Part shown: positions 1-8,156 of the stretch, one piece after another
Numbering within the stretch: the first letter of the stretch is position 1
Layout: each line of letters opens with the position of its first letter
Notes under the pieces: model-generated
What the model was told of the DNA's origin: nothing
Seen by the model: only the letters and a program-made list of their open reading frames with translations
The model's database searches: none
Translations under genes and position numbers: made by a program
NCBI RefSeq assembly: GCF_030913705.1
Contig: NZ_CP133190.1
Location: 992,001 to 1,056,000, forward strand
DNA: 64,000 bases
DNA from: Anaerocolumna sp. MB42-C2
GTDB taxonomy: Bacteria; Bacillota; Clostridia; Lachnospirales; Lachnospiraceae
Direction: 5' to 3'

Positions 1-1030
1 TTTTTATTTGTTCCGAAGAATATAGGAGCTTATCCTCTAAATAAATATCCTCCTGTGGTATCACATCCGCTTCTAACTTACAACAAAATTCTTCTAATGT
101 TTGAAACCAATCATAACTTCCTTTGCGATAGCTCCTTTTATCGCAAGGGATCACTTTGTATTTTTTTTCATTCCAATCTTCATAAAGCAAACGGATAAAG
201 AGCTGCTCCATAGTCATTTGCTTCACACCATGTACATCCAAATCAGGTAACACACCGGTAATATAGTTCAATAAAATACGATTACTCCCAATGATATAAA
301 AATCTTCCGGTTTAAAATCCTCCGCATAGTTATATAGGATATAGGAGATACGGTGCATTGCTACGGTGGTTTTCCCACTGCCTGCAACTCCCTGTACTAT
401 CATATTGCGATAAGGAGATTTTCGTATAATATCATTCTGTTCCTTTTGGATGGTTGCTATGATATCACCTAAAACCGCTTCTTTGTTCTTAGCTAAATAT
501 TTCGTCAAGAGATCATCATTGGTCACTACTTCGGAATCGAAGTAATCAATCAGCTTTTCTCCATCAATTTCAAAGGTCCGCTTCTTTTTCAAATCAATGG
601 TAATTTTTATTTTATCCGGAGCTATATAAGAGCATTCACCAAGTCCATTTTCATAATAAACATTGGCTAAGGGAGCCCGCCAATCGACAACCATAATTGT
701 GGTGGCATCTTTCATAACCCCTCCCTTTCCAATATAGAAAGTCTCTTCTTTCCGGTTTTGGTCTTTGATGTCAATCCGCCCAAAATACGGTTTCTTCAAT
801 GCTCGCTGATTTTTACGAAGAGCTGTTTTCATATTTTCATTCATGGTGATTGTGTTTGACAATTCTGTAAATATTTCCGGATCATCCTGCCGATATCGAT
901 CATACATATCTTTGATATCTGCACTCATAATTTCAATTTCTTTCATATAAGCATCAATATTTTTCTTAATAATTTTGATGCAATTGTTTAAATATTGCTC
1001 TTCCAAAAGACTCTCTGTCTGGTTTGTCAT
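1..1030 (-). CDS. HelD-like UvrD-family helicase/ATPase, 5' part only
   Basis: Reading leftwards from an ATG at 1030 with an AGGAGG site just upstream, the frame stays open to the window edge (about 343 codons), so the C-terminal half is missing. The first ~150 residues are charged and helical, as in the N-terminal arm of HelD that enters the RNA polymerase secondary channel. A Walker A motif follows in the stretch VQGVAGSGKTTVAMHR, with a typical UvrD-type continuation. HelD proteins are superfamily 1 ATPases that release stalled RNA polymerase from DNA in low-GC Gram-positives. The family call is firm from the N-terminal arrangement; the motor's later motifs lie outside the window. Confidence 0.85.
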   Translation of the reverse strand, partial: MTNQTESLLEEQYLNNCIKIIKKNIDAYMKEIEIMSADIKDMYDRYRQDDPEIFTELSNTITMNENMKTALRKNQRALKKPYFGRIDIKDQNRKEETFYIGKGGVMKDATTIMVVDWRAPLANVYYENGLGECSYIAPDKIKITIDLKKKRTFEIDGEKLIDYFDSEVVTNDDLLTKYLAKNKEAVLGDIIATIQKEQNDIIRKSPYRNMIVQGVAGSGKTTVAMHRISYILYNYAEDFKPEDFYIIGSNRILLNYITGVLPDLDVHGVKQMTMEQLFIRLLYEDWNEKKYKVIPCDKRSYRKGSYDWFQTLEEFCCKLEADVIPQEDIYLEDKLLYSSEQIK

Positions 1031-1248
1031 ATTGGTAACCTCCTTTTTTTCGACACATTAACTTCGCTATCGTGCAAAATCTATCTTTGTTTTTGCATAC
1101 AGCCGGTTTTAACTGCCGTTATCCACTGTTTATCAGTTGCAAAGTCTATTATATAGAATAAAAAAAATATTACTAGACTTTATTTTCACGATATGTTATT
1201 ATTGATACTGAAGTATGGATAAATTTAAGAATTTACACATTATATATG

Positions 1249-1361
1249 CTATCTGCTTAAGGCAGGCAGCTTTTTTTATTTCATAGGAAAGCACTCCGAA
1301 CTTCCCCGTGAAATAAAAAGCACTCCAGGCAGGATACACATGAAGCACTTAAGAAAGATAG
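1249..1361. repeat. Palindromic intergenic repeat, family 1 copy 1
   Basis: A 113-bp element has matching inverted ends (CTATCT..CTTAAG against its complement) and an internal hairpin built from TTTTATTTCA and TGAAATAAAA around CTCCGAACTTCC. The same layout and much of the same sequence recur at 14681-14795 and 60305-60382 in the opposite orientation. It lies between the helD start and the ohyA 3' end, so it is in neither gene. It could be a non-autonomous mobile element or a conserved RNA hairpin. Confidence 0.65.
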
Positions 1362-1459
1362 TACAAAACAAACTAATATAGGTAAAGCTTGCGGTATACG
1401 AACGCTGGAACTACAGAGCTTGCCCATTCCTATATCCCATTATTATGTCCAAAAAGAAA

Positions 1460-1506
1460 GGACGTGCTGCATCCTGACTGAAAAATGTCAGTTTAGCAAC
1501 ACGCCC
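1460..1506 (-). terminator. Terminator of ohyA
   Basis: Read on the minus strand, GGGCGTGTTGC pairs with GCAGCACGTCC. An inner CTGAC/GTCAG stem sits inside, and a T-rich tract (TTTCTTTTT) follows. It lies about 40 bp past the oleate hydratase stop codon. Confidence 0.7.
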
Positions 1507-1545
1507 TTGTTATACCATAATGGTACCTTTATATAATATAAAATT

Positions 1546-3354
1546 TTATTTACTAAGTGGTGCCTCAGGATGGAGCACTGACACTTTTAACGGAACCGTT
1601 TTGTCGCGTCCGAGATACATATGATAGTATGGAGGAAATGAATTTAACAGGTTAATCGCCATCTGTTTCATTTCCTTTATATCCTGAATATTATTAAGTG
1701 CCGGAATGTCGTCAATGGTCAGTTTTTCAACTGCCGTTTTTCCTGCAAATTTCTTCAGACGTTCAACAGTATAACGGATATCATATCGTGAGGGATAAAC
1801 CTCCAATACCTCTTTCTCAAGTCCTGTAAGTTTATAAACAGCTTCCAATCCGGTACGTACTGACATTTCTACCGTAAAAACAACATCTTCCGGAATTTCT
1901 ACATATTGTCCGAGGAAACCGATATTTTTACAGCCGCAAGGAACATTCTTTGGACGATCCGTTTCTTTTCTCGGCATAAATTGGCTGGTGATATAAGGCA
2001 TCATACATGTTGAGATATAAGAATGAGAAAGCACCTCATCCTTAATGTCCAACATATTCAGGTGATATAAAAGCTCGGTCATTATCTCGTCGCCGGTGCA
2101 TTCAAACATAGGTTTCTTAATGTAGTTGCCTTCCTTTTCACCATAACAGCCATATCCCCACATAACCTGCTCATCCTCTTTCTGGTCTAAAAAGAATGGA
2201 TTATGGTGCAGTTCAAAGGAAATATCCCAGTTAGAATCTAAAATCGTAATTGCTCCACCGGTTCCGGCTTTACTTCCGGTCATTTTTTCAATTCTGTTTA
2301 CAAGCTCTGTATATCCTTTTATGGTCGGCATAAAAGAAACCCATTTCGTCTTATCAATATGACCGATGAATTTCTCCGGATGCCCAAATTTTTCATGTTT
2401 TTTTGCAAGGTTCTGCCAGAGGGTAAAGGCACCGAGATCAGTTGTATCCCGATTTACCGGTGCGGCGGTTTTGTTATCACCAAAAGTACTGTTTGTGGTC
2501 ATGGAACCATTTGTTACAAATACAAGGTCTTTATCATCCATTTTAATAATGGATTCCTCGCCATTTTGACGGAACAGAATAGCTTTTGCCGTATTGCAGT
2601 TATCATCCATTTCAAGATCATAAACAAAACATCCGTATGCAGTTTTAACACCTTTATTGCATAACCAGGTCATAAGAGGCCGGATCATGGAATCATACTC
2701 ACAATATTTTGTATGAATAATTCCTTCCAGATATTCATGACGTACTTCCAGCGCAAAACGTTCAAAATATCGCTGACATTCTAATGCACTATGATATGTT
2801 TTAAATGCAAGACAACTATGAAAGTTTATCCAGCAGCTGCTTTTAAAGAATGATTCCTCGAAAAAATCTGAAATCTTCTTATCTTCCAGCTCCGATTCCG
2901 GTAAACTAAGGAAACGCTGCATATCAGCCATATCTTTTGGAGCAAAACGGTAATCATGAACCCTATTATATCTTTGGCCCTGGTTAACTAATACACGGCA
3001 TTCCGAATGAATCGGCTCATCCCTGTTAAAGTCTACGATATCATCCAGCACTGTGCGGCCTGGATGATCCAGTGATGGAATCTTGCTGTACAGATACCAG
3101 AGGCATTCCATATATGGCTCCATTTCACGTTCACCACGGCACAGATATCCAAACTCACTGCGTATACCGTCCATACTTCCGCCTACATCATTGTGTTTTT
3201 CTAAAATAGTGATGTTTTCACCGGGTACACCTGCATCATCTACCAGAAAAGCTGCTGCGGCCAGACCTGCAAGACCACCCCCTACAATATATGCTTTTCT
3301 TCTTTTGATCCCATCAGGTTTTTTGGCATGGTACATTGTTGAATAAATGTTCAT
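1546..3354 (-). CDS. ohyA: Oleate hydratase (myosin-cross-reactive antigen family)
   Basis: This 602-residue FAD protein adds water to the cis-9 double bond of oleic acid to give 10-hydroxystearic acid (EC 4.2.1.53 family), which usually helps detoxify host or plant unsaturated fatty acids. The dinucleotide-binding motif GGGLAG is at residues ~25-30, followed by the family's ILEKHNDVGGSMDG block. Length is near the family norm (~570-640). The ATG at 3354 has AAGGAGGG eight bases upstream. The gene stands alone, ends at a hairpin terminator, and faces a TetR-type regulator across a ~230-bp promoter region, which suggests fatty-acid-responsive control. Family assignment is confident; the exact substrate range is inferred. 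Confidence 0.93.
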   Translation of the reverse strand: MNIYSTMYHAKKPDGIKRRKAYIVGGGLAGLAAAAFLVDDAGVPGENITILEKHNDVGGSMDGIRSEFGYLCRGEREMEPYMECLWYLYSKIPSLDHPGRTVLDDIVDFNRDEPIHSECRVLVNQGQRYNRVHDYRFAPKDMADMQRFLSLPESELEDKKISDFFEESFFKSSCWINFHSCLAFKTYHSALECQRYFERFALEVRHEYLEGIIHTKYCEYDSMIRPLMTWLCNKGVKTAYGCFVYDLEMDDNCNTAKAILFRQNGEESIIKMDDKDLVFVTNGSMTTNSTFGDNKTAAPVNRDTTDLGAFTLWQNLAKKHEKFGHPEKFIGHIDKTKWVSFMPTIKGYTELVNRIEKMTGSKAGTGGAITILDSNWDISFELHHNPFFLDQKEDEQVMWGYGCYGEKEGNYIKKPMFECTGDEIMTELLYHLNMLDIKDEVLSHSYISTCMMPYITSQFMPRKETDRPKNVPCGCKNIGFLGQYVEIPEDVVFTVEMSVRTGLEAVYKLTGLEKEVLEVYPSRYDIRYTVERLKKFAGKTAVEKLTIDDIPALNNIQDIKEMKQMAINLLNSFPPYYHMYLGRDKTVPLKVSVLHPEAPLSK

Positions 3355-3462
3355 AATTAAACCCTCCTTATAATTAATTATAGGTATTTTAAGGAAACAG
3401 CTGCTGCTTCATTACAGATATACTATAATGCATTTCTTTTCGGATTTAAATTAACACTGATA

Positions 3463-3493
3463 CCGAAATGTAAAGATTTTTTACAAATATCGG
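3463..3493. promoter_or_regulatory. Candidate TetR operator
   Basis: An imperfect 31-bp palindrome (arms CCGAAATGTAAA and TTTACAAATATCGG) lies in the divergent ohyA/tetR interval. Further TTTGTAAA-like sequence follows at ~3496. The position fits repression of ohyA and autoregulation by the neighbouring TetR protein. Binding is inferred, not shown. Confidence 0.45.
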
Positions 3494-3522
3494 AGTTTGT
3501 AAAAATCCTGAATTTCCATGAA

Positions 3523-3551
3523 TTGTAAAGAGTACAAAAAAGTGTTATGAT
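3523..3551 (+). promoter_or_regulatory. Sigma-A promoter of the tetR gene
   Basis: TTGTAA (3523-3528) and TATGAT (3546-3551) are separated by 17 bp, 32 bp upstream of the preferred start codon. Confidence 0.6.
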
Positions 3552-3583
3552 ATTTTATAATGATGATATATAAGGGAGATGAT

Positions 3584-4141
3584 TTGTTGCTGAAAAGTGC
3601 AAAAGAAGTCTTGGCGGAATCACTTAAGAAAATGCTTGAAAAAAAGACTCTAAAATCAATAACTGTAAAAGATTTAGTAAAAGACTGCGGTATATCCCGT
3701 CAGGCGTTTTATTATCATTTTAATGATATCTACGAGCTTGTGGAATGGATTTTTGTAGAAGAAGCATCCAAAGCGTTAGCTGATAACCGGCATATTGATA
3801 CCTGGCAGCAAGGTTATTATCATGTGCTTAAAAATATGCGGGATAATAAGCTTCTTGTTGCTAACGTTTACCGTTCCATCAGCCGTGAATACCTGGAAAC
3901 TTTTATGTATAATGTTTTACACGATGTCATTTATCCGGTTGTTGAAGAACAATCCGCAGGAATGAATGTCGATAATAAACATAAAGAATTTATAGCACAT
4001 TTCTACAGCCTTGCGGTTGTTGCCATGGGACTGGACTGGGTCCGAAGCGGTATGAAAGAAGAACCGGAAGAAATAGCAGAACAAGTTGCTATTCTGGTCA
4101 AAGGTGATTTTAAAAAGTCATTAAAGAAATATGCCCAATAA
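3584..4141 (+). CDS. TetR/AcrR-family regulator, divergent from ohyA
   Basis: An N-terminal helix-turn-helix (core TVKDLVKDCGISRQAFYYHF) is followed by a helical ligand-binding domain; the protein is ~185 residues, normal for the family. It most resembles the DhaS-like TetR branch. An AGGGAG ribosome site at 3573-3578 places the start at TTG 3584 (or TTG 3587). In-frame ATGs at 3560 and 3563 lie upstream of this ribosome site and are less likely. Divergence from oleate hydratase suggests that it senses fatty acids or an acyl-CoA and controls ohyA. That role is inferred from context only. Confidence 0.85.
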   Translation: MLLKSAKEVLAESLKKMLEKKTLKSITVKDLVKDCGISRQAFYYHFNDIYELVEWIFVEEASKALADNRHIDTWQQGYYHVLKNMRDNKLLVANVYRSISREYLETFMYNVLHDVIYPVVEEQSAGMNVDNKHKEFIAHFYSLAVVAMGLDWVRSGMKEEPEEIAEQVAILVKGDFKKSLKKYAQ

Positions 4142-4221
4142 TAGTATGATAATTTTTACAATTCAGCCCCAGGCAAAACTATATCAAACACAAATCAAAC
4201 TATACATTATATAAAAAATGT

Positions 4222-4250
4222 TTGACACCTTACGCAGTTCTTGTTATAAT
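4222..4250 (+). promoter_or_regulatory. Promoter of the ilvBN T-box transcript
   Basis: A consensus -35 TTGACA (4222-4227) and a perfect -10 TATAAT (4245-4250) have 17-bp spacing, just upstream of the T-box leader. Confidence 0.85.
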
Positions 4251-4259
4251 TACAAAAAA

Positions 4260-4628
4260 TATAAAAAATAAGAGCGTTGACAAGGAGTAGTACATACTCA
4301 CCAAAAGCACAGAGAGAAGATGGTTGGTGCGAATCTTCCTGGAGGGGGTAAAGTATGTTTATAGCATACTTAAGCGTAAGCTTTGGAAGTAGCCTTTGAG
4401 CTGTGAACCGAACAAGGTAATCTTAAGTAGACTTCACCGGAGTTTCCGCCGTTAAAAGGAAAGCAGTATCAGATAATTACAAGTAATTCTTTGTAATATA
4501 TCCCGTACTGACTGAGTGCAAGAAATTTTCCTCAGGAGTTTCCTTAGGATATAATCTTGAATCTAGGTGGTAACACGGACTATAATGTTCGCCCTAAGCT
4601 TTTTAATAAGCTTAGGGCGTTTTTTTAT
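4260..4628 (+). promoter_or_regulatory. T-box leader upstream of ilvB
   Basis: The leader shows the T-box landmarks. Stem I contains AGAGA followed by GGTTGGTGCGAA (distal loop elements, ~4313-4337). A GAGC/GTGAACCGAACAAGG region follows. The antiterminator bulge AGGTGGTAACACGG at 4565-4578 carries UGGU, which pairs with an ACCA tRNA end. The leader ends in a strong intrinsic terminator. T-boxes let uncharged tRNA prevent termination; before ilvBN a branched-chain tRNA is expected, and the A discriminator base agrees with Leu, Ile or Val. The specifier codon could not be fixed by eye. Confidence 0.9.
4590..4627 (+). terminator. T-box intrinsic terminator
   Basis: CGCCCTAAGCT pairs perfectly with AGCTTAGGGCG around a TTTTAATA loop, and seven T residues follow. 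The 5' arm is preceded by the T-box bulge, so the antiterminator can compete with it. Confidence 0.9.
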
Positions 4629-4729
4629 ATTTTAGTTATAGTAAACAGGTGATTGCGAAACAACATAATTAAATGAACCGGATTGTTTTCCGAACCTTAG
4701 TTACAGCAGACATAGAAAGGAGCTTTTAT

Positions 4730-6490
4730 ATGAAAGTAACAGGAACAGAATTATTCGTAAAAGCATTAAAGGAAGAAGGGGTAACAACATTATTTGGATA
4801 TCCCGGAGGATGTGTACTTGATATCTTTGATGAATTGTACAAACAAAATGATATTGATATAATTCTGCCAAGGCATGAACAGGCGCTGATTCATGCAGCA
4901 GACGGTTATGCCCGCTCCACCGGAAATGTGGGAGTGTGTCTGGTTACCAGCGGCCCAGGTGCCACAAATCTGGTAACCGGAATAGCAACTGCTAATTATG
5001 ACAGTGTACCTTTAGTATGTTTTACCGGACAAGTACAAACTTATCTGATTGGAAATGATGCTTTTCAGGAAGTGGATATCATCGGTATTACCCGAAGTAT
5101 CTGTAAATACGGCGTTACCGTACGAAGACGTGAGGATCTGGGCAGGATCATAAAAGAAGCTTTCTTTATTGCATCCACAGGGAAACCCGGACCTGTCGTT
5201 GTAGATCTTCCCAAGGACATTATGCTGGAATTAGGCAGTGACAGTTATCCGAAAGAAGCTAGTATTCGAAGTTACAAACCAAATCAAAATGTACACACCG
5301 GACAGATCAAAAAAGCTCTGGAAATGATAATAAATTCAGAAAAACCAGTATTTTTAGCAGGCGGAGGTGTAACCATATCACGTGCAAATAAAGAATTTAC
5401 TAAATTGGCAGAAATAACTAAGGTTCCGGTAGTTACCACAATTATGGGTAAAGGAGCTATTGATACTTCTCACCCTCTCTATATCGGCAATATCGGTATG
5501 CATGGAAGTTATGCGGCGAACCAGGTTATCAACGAATGTGATCTGCTCTTCTCTATAGGTACCAGGTTTAATGACAGAGTTACAGGGATGCTGGAGAAAT
5601 TTGCACCTAATGCAAAAATTGTTCATATTGATATTGACTCCGCTTCTATTTCTAAAAATGTAGTGGTTGATATCCCAATTGTAGCAGATGCAAAACAAGC
5701 CATTAAAAAAATGCTGGAAGAATTGTCCTTTTTAAAGGATAGCAGAGATTCAAAATTTTCTGCAGCAGGGAACAGAACTTCCTGGCTAAAGCAAATTAGT
5801 GAATGGAAACAGGACCATCCTCTTAGAATGGCAGATGACAAAGGACTGACCCCCCAAAAAATAATAAATAAAATAAATGAGTTATTTCGGACACCCATTA
5901 TTGTAACTGATGTTGGACAGAATCAAATGTGGACGACACAGTTTTTAGAGATGAAAGAGGGAACCCAGTTACTTACTTCCGGAGGACTTGGCACTATGGG
6001 TTATGGATTTCCCGCTGCTATCGGTGCAAAGCTTGGTAATATGGATAAAACAGTTATATGTATCTCAGGTGACGGCGGCATACAGATGAATATACAGGAA
6101 ATGGCAACTGCTGTCGCACAGGAGCTTCCCTTAATCCTTTGCATCTTTAATAACAGTTGTTTAGGAATGGTTCGTCAGAGTCAGAAGCTGTTTTACGGAA
6201 AACGTTACTCTTCTATCTGCTTACGTTCAACTAAGAACTGTAACAAAAACTGCGGTGGAGCTAACAAAAAATGTCCGGTTTATTCACCTGATTTTATTAA
6301 GCTTGCCAAAAGTTATGGTGCGTACGGAATAAGAGTAGAAAATGAAAAAGATATAGAACCCGCATTGCTACAAGCTGCAAAAAATACACTGGCACCTACG
6401 GTAATTGAATTTATTATCGACAGTGAAGAACTGGTGCTGCCTATGGTACAAGGCGGTAAGCCATTAAATTATATGATATTGGATTGTTAA
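4730..6490 (+). CDS. ilvB: Acetolactate synthase, large (catalytic) subunit
   Basis: This ThDP enzyme joins two pyruvates (or pyruvate plus 2-oxobutyrate), the first shared step of valine, leucine and isoleucine synthesis. The N-terminal block FGYPGGCVLDIFDEL leads to the catalytic glutamate in PRHEQ. The C-terminal ThDP motif begins ISGDGGIQMN. AAAGGAG sits just before the ATG at 4730; an in-frame ATG at 4673 has no ribosome site, so the 586-residue form is preferred. A cysteine-rich insert at ~497-520 (pattern C..CNKNCGG..KKCP) is unusual against enterobacterial enzymes. The regulatory subunit gene follows after ~50 bp, which marks the biosynthetic type. Confidence 0.95.
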   Translation: MKVTGTELFVKALKEEGVTTLFGYPGGCVLDIFDELYKQNDIDIILPRHEQALIHAADGYARSTGNVGVCLVTSGPGATNLVTGIATANYDSVPLVCFTGQVQTYLIGNDAFQEVDIIGITRSICKYGVTVRRREDLGRIIKEAFFIASTGKPGPVVVDLPKDIMLELGSDSYPKEASIRSYKPNQNVHTGQIKKALEMIINSEKPVFLAGGGVTISRANKEFTKLAEITKVPVVTTIMGKGAIDTSHPLYIGNIGMHGSYAANQVINECDLLFSIGTRFNDRVTGMLEKFAPNAKIVHIDIDSASISKNVVVDIPIVADAKQAIKKMLEELSFLKDSRDSKFSAAGNRTSWLKQISEWKQDHPLRMADDKGLTPQKIINKINELFRTPIIVTDVGQNQMWTTQFLEMKEGTQLLTSGGLGTMGYGFPAAIGAKLGNMDKTVICISGDGGIQMNIQEMATAVAQELPLILCIFNNSCLGMVRQSQKLFYGKRYSSICLRSTKNCNKNCGGANKKCPVYSPDFIKLAKSYGAYGIRVENEKDIEPALLQAAKNTLAPTVIEFIIDSEELVLPMVQGGKPLNYMILDC

Positions 6491-6542
6491 TTCAGTTAAT
6501 GATAATCATTTATGAAATATATTAAGAAATGAGGTATTAGAT

Positions 6543-7040
6543 ATGAAAAAAAGATGGATATCCTTATTGGTAGAAAATGATATAGGTGTACTTGCTAAGA
6601 TCTCCGGTTTATTTTCGGGAAAATCTTATAATCTGGAAAGTCTTACTGTTGGTACTACGGAGGACCCGACCATATCAAGAATGACTATAGGTTTAAACAG
6701 TGATGATATTACCTTTGAACAGATAAAAAAGCAGCTTAACCGTATGGTGGAAGTAATTAAAGTATTGGATTTTACAAATATGTCAACTCATATGAAAGAG
6801 ATCCTTTTTATTAAAATAAAGAATTGCAGTAAGGAGGATAAAACTGAGATTTTTCAAATCGCAGAAGTTTTTAGAGTATCCGTTACAGATTATGGAATTG
6901 ACAGCATATTATTGGAATGTGTCCAGACCGAGCCGAAAAATGATGCTTTAATCAGACTCCTTACCAGTCAGTTTAAACAAATCGAAGTGGTCCGGGGCGG
7001 AAGTGTTGCAATTGAATCCATTAGTATGACCGACAGGTAA
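6543..7040 (+). CDS. ilvN: Acetolactate synthase, small (regulatory) subunit
   Basis: A 165-residue ACT-domain protein starts with the family signature (KKRWISLLVENDIGVLAKISGLF cut short here: SLLVENDIGVLAKISGLF). It binds branched-chain amino acids, confers feedback inhibition and activates IlvB. Two domains are visible, an N-terminal ACT domain (~1-78) and the C-terminal small-subunit domain (~82-160). The length matches bacterial IlvN/IlvH. It lies 52 bp after ilvB with a GAGGT ribosome site and is probably co-transcribed under the T-box. Confidence 0.95.
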   Translation: MKKRWISLLVENDIGVLAKISGLFSGKSYNLESLTVGTTEDPTISRMTIGLNSDDITFEQIKKQLNRMVEVIKVLDFTNMSTHMKEILFIKIKNCSKEDKTEIFQIAEVFRVSVTDYGIDSILLECVQTEPKNDALIRLLTSQFKQIEVVRGGSVAIESISMTDR

Positions 7041-7138
7041 AGGAAATAAAAAGTTATTAATAATTATTTGTGTTTGCCAGCCCTCGTCGTTTATTCTATC
7101 CCTGAAATACTTTATTTCAGATATTTACTGAATTCAAT

Positions 7139-7192
7139 AAAATAATAGATACTGTTAAGGAAGTAATTTATCCTTATTGTATCTATTATTTT
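7139..7192. terminator. Bidirectional terminator between ilvN and the amidase gene
   Basis: AAAATAATAGATAC pairs with GTATCTATTATTTT, and an inner AAGGA/TCCTT stem adds to it. A and T tracts flank both sides, so the hairpin can serve both converging transcripts. Confidence 0.75.
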
Positions 7193-7261
7193 TAGTTCCT
7201 GATATAATCCAGGTATCATATTAATTATCAGTTACAATAAAAGTACTGTACCCTTGTTCTC

Positions 7262-7984
7262 TTAATTCCTGTTCCAGTTCTGCGCATCATCCATTGTCTG
7301 CAGTTCACCAACCTGAACAGCATAATAATCACCCTGAGATACTAATAATACATCATAACCTGCATCAATGAGATTATTCTGTAAATTCTGGGCATTGGAT
7401 AAAATACGGAACAAACCGACCTGAACCCGGTAGAGCTGACCCTCTTCCGCTTCCTCGCCTAATCCCTCTAATATACCGGAGGCAATTGCATAAGCAATTT
7501 CATTAAATTGGTCATCAAACAATTCATTATCCGAGTCCGAATTAATAAATCCCACTTCAACCAGCAGAGCAGGCATCTTCGTTCTCCTAAGTACTGCCAG
7601 TTCGGTCCGGACATCAACCCCCAGATCAGTAAATCCGACTTCCTCCAGTTCCTGATTTATGGCTTTTGCAATATGCTGATTAAGTCCGTCCTCTTCATAA
7701 ATTAATGTCTGAACTCCACTGTAAGTATTTAGTGTAGGACTGGAATTTCTATGAATGGAAACAAATAAATCAGCATTTTCCTCATTTGCCATATAAGCCC
7801 TTTCAAGGGGGGAGATATAACTGTCATCAATTCTGGTAAATATTACATCCATACCGCTGTAAGCTAATATTTCTCCGACCGCCAAAGCAAGGTTCAAATT
7901 ATCATCTTTCTCCAGGCGTTCCCTGTACATAGCGCCATTATCATATCCACCATGTCCTGCATCTATTGCAATTCTATATGCCAT
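7262..7984 (-). CDS. N-acetylmuramoyl-L-alanine amidase (Amidase_3) with frameshifted SPOR tail
   Basis: Amidase_3 enzymes are zinc hydrolases that cut the muramoyl-alanine bond of peptidoglycan. The zinc motif DAGHGGYDNG is at residues ~8-17, the second histidine in FVSIHRN, and the catalytic glutamate in LLVEVGFINS. There is no signal peptide, as in Bacillus CwlC, a mother-cell lysis amidase. A SPOR domain begins at ~183 (LYRVQVGLF). The frame stops early after DDAQNWNRN. One base shifted, the DNA continues LEQELREQGYSTFIVTDN to a stop at 7221-7223, which is the normal end of a SPOR repeat. A single-base deletion near 7276-7281 or a sequencing error explains this. Catalysis should be unaffected. 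Confidence 0.85.
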   Translation of the reverse strand: MAYRIAIDAGHGGYDNGAMYRERLEKDDNLNLALAVGEILAYSGMDVIFTRIDDSYISPLERAYMANEENADLFVSIHRNSSPTLNTYSGVQTLIYEEDGLNQHIAKAINQELEEVGFTDLGVDVRTELAVLRRTKMPALLVEVGFINSDSDNELFDDQFNEIAYAIASGILEGLGEEAEEGQLYRVQVGLFRILSNAQNLQNNLIDAGYDVLLVSQGDYYAVQVGELQTMDDAQNWNRN

Positions 7985-8111
7985 GATATCCTCGATACAT
8001 ATTTAAACTTACAATATAATATGCATGTGCCATTGTAAGGTTACTAAACACAAGTAAGGAATAGTCAAAAATTCCTGCCATCACCTCTAAAAGATATTAT
8101 GCAAACCAAAA

Positions 8112-8146
8112 AAGACCGAGTAAAACCTTAGTTTTACTTCGATCTT
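8112..8146 (-). terminator. Terminator after the GNAT gene
   Basis: AGACCGAGTAAAAC pairs with GTTTTACTTCGATCT (one mismatch) around CTTA. On the minus strand it is followed by CTTTTTTGGTTT. It lies ~10 bp past the acetyltransferase stop codon. Confidence 0.75.
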
Positions 8147-8156
8147 CTACTTCTGT

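Noticed and set aside
7262..7984. Programmed frameshift in the amidase gene
   Set aside because: No slippery heptamer or downstream pseudoknot is seen at the site; a simple one-base deletion or sequencing error is simpler.
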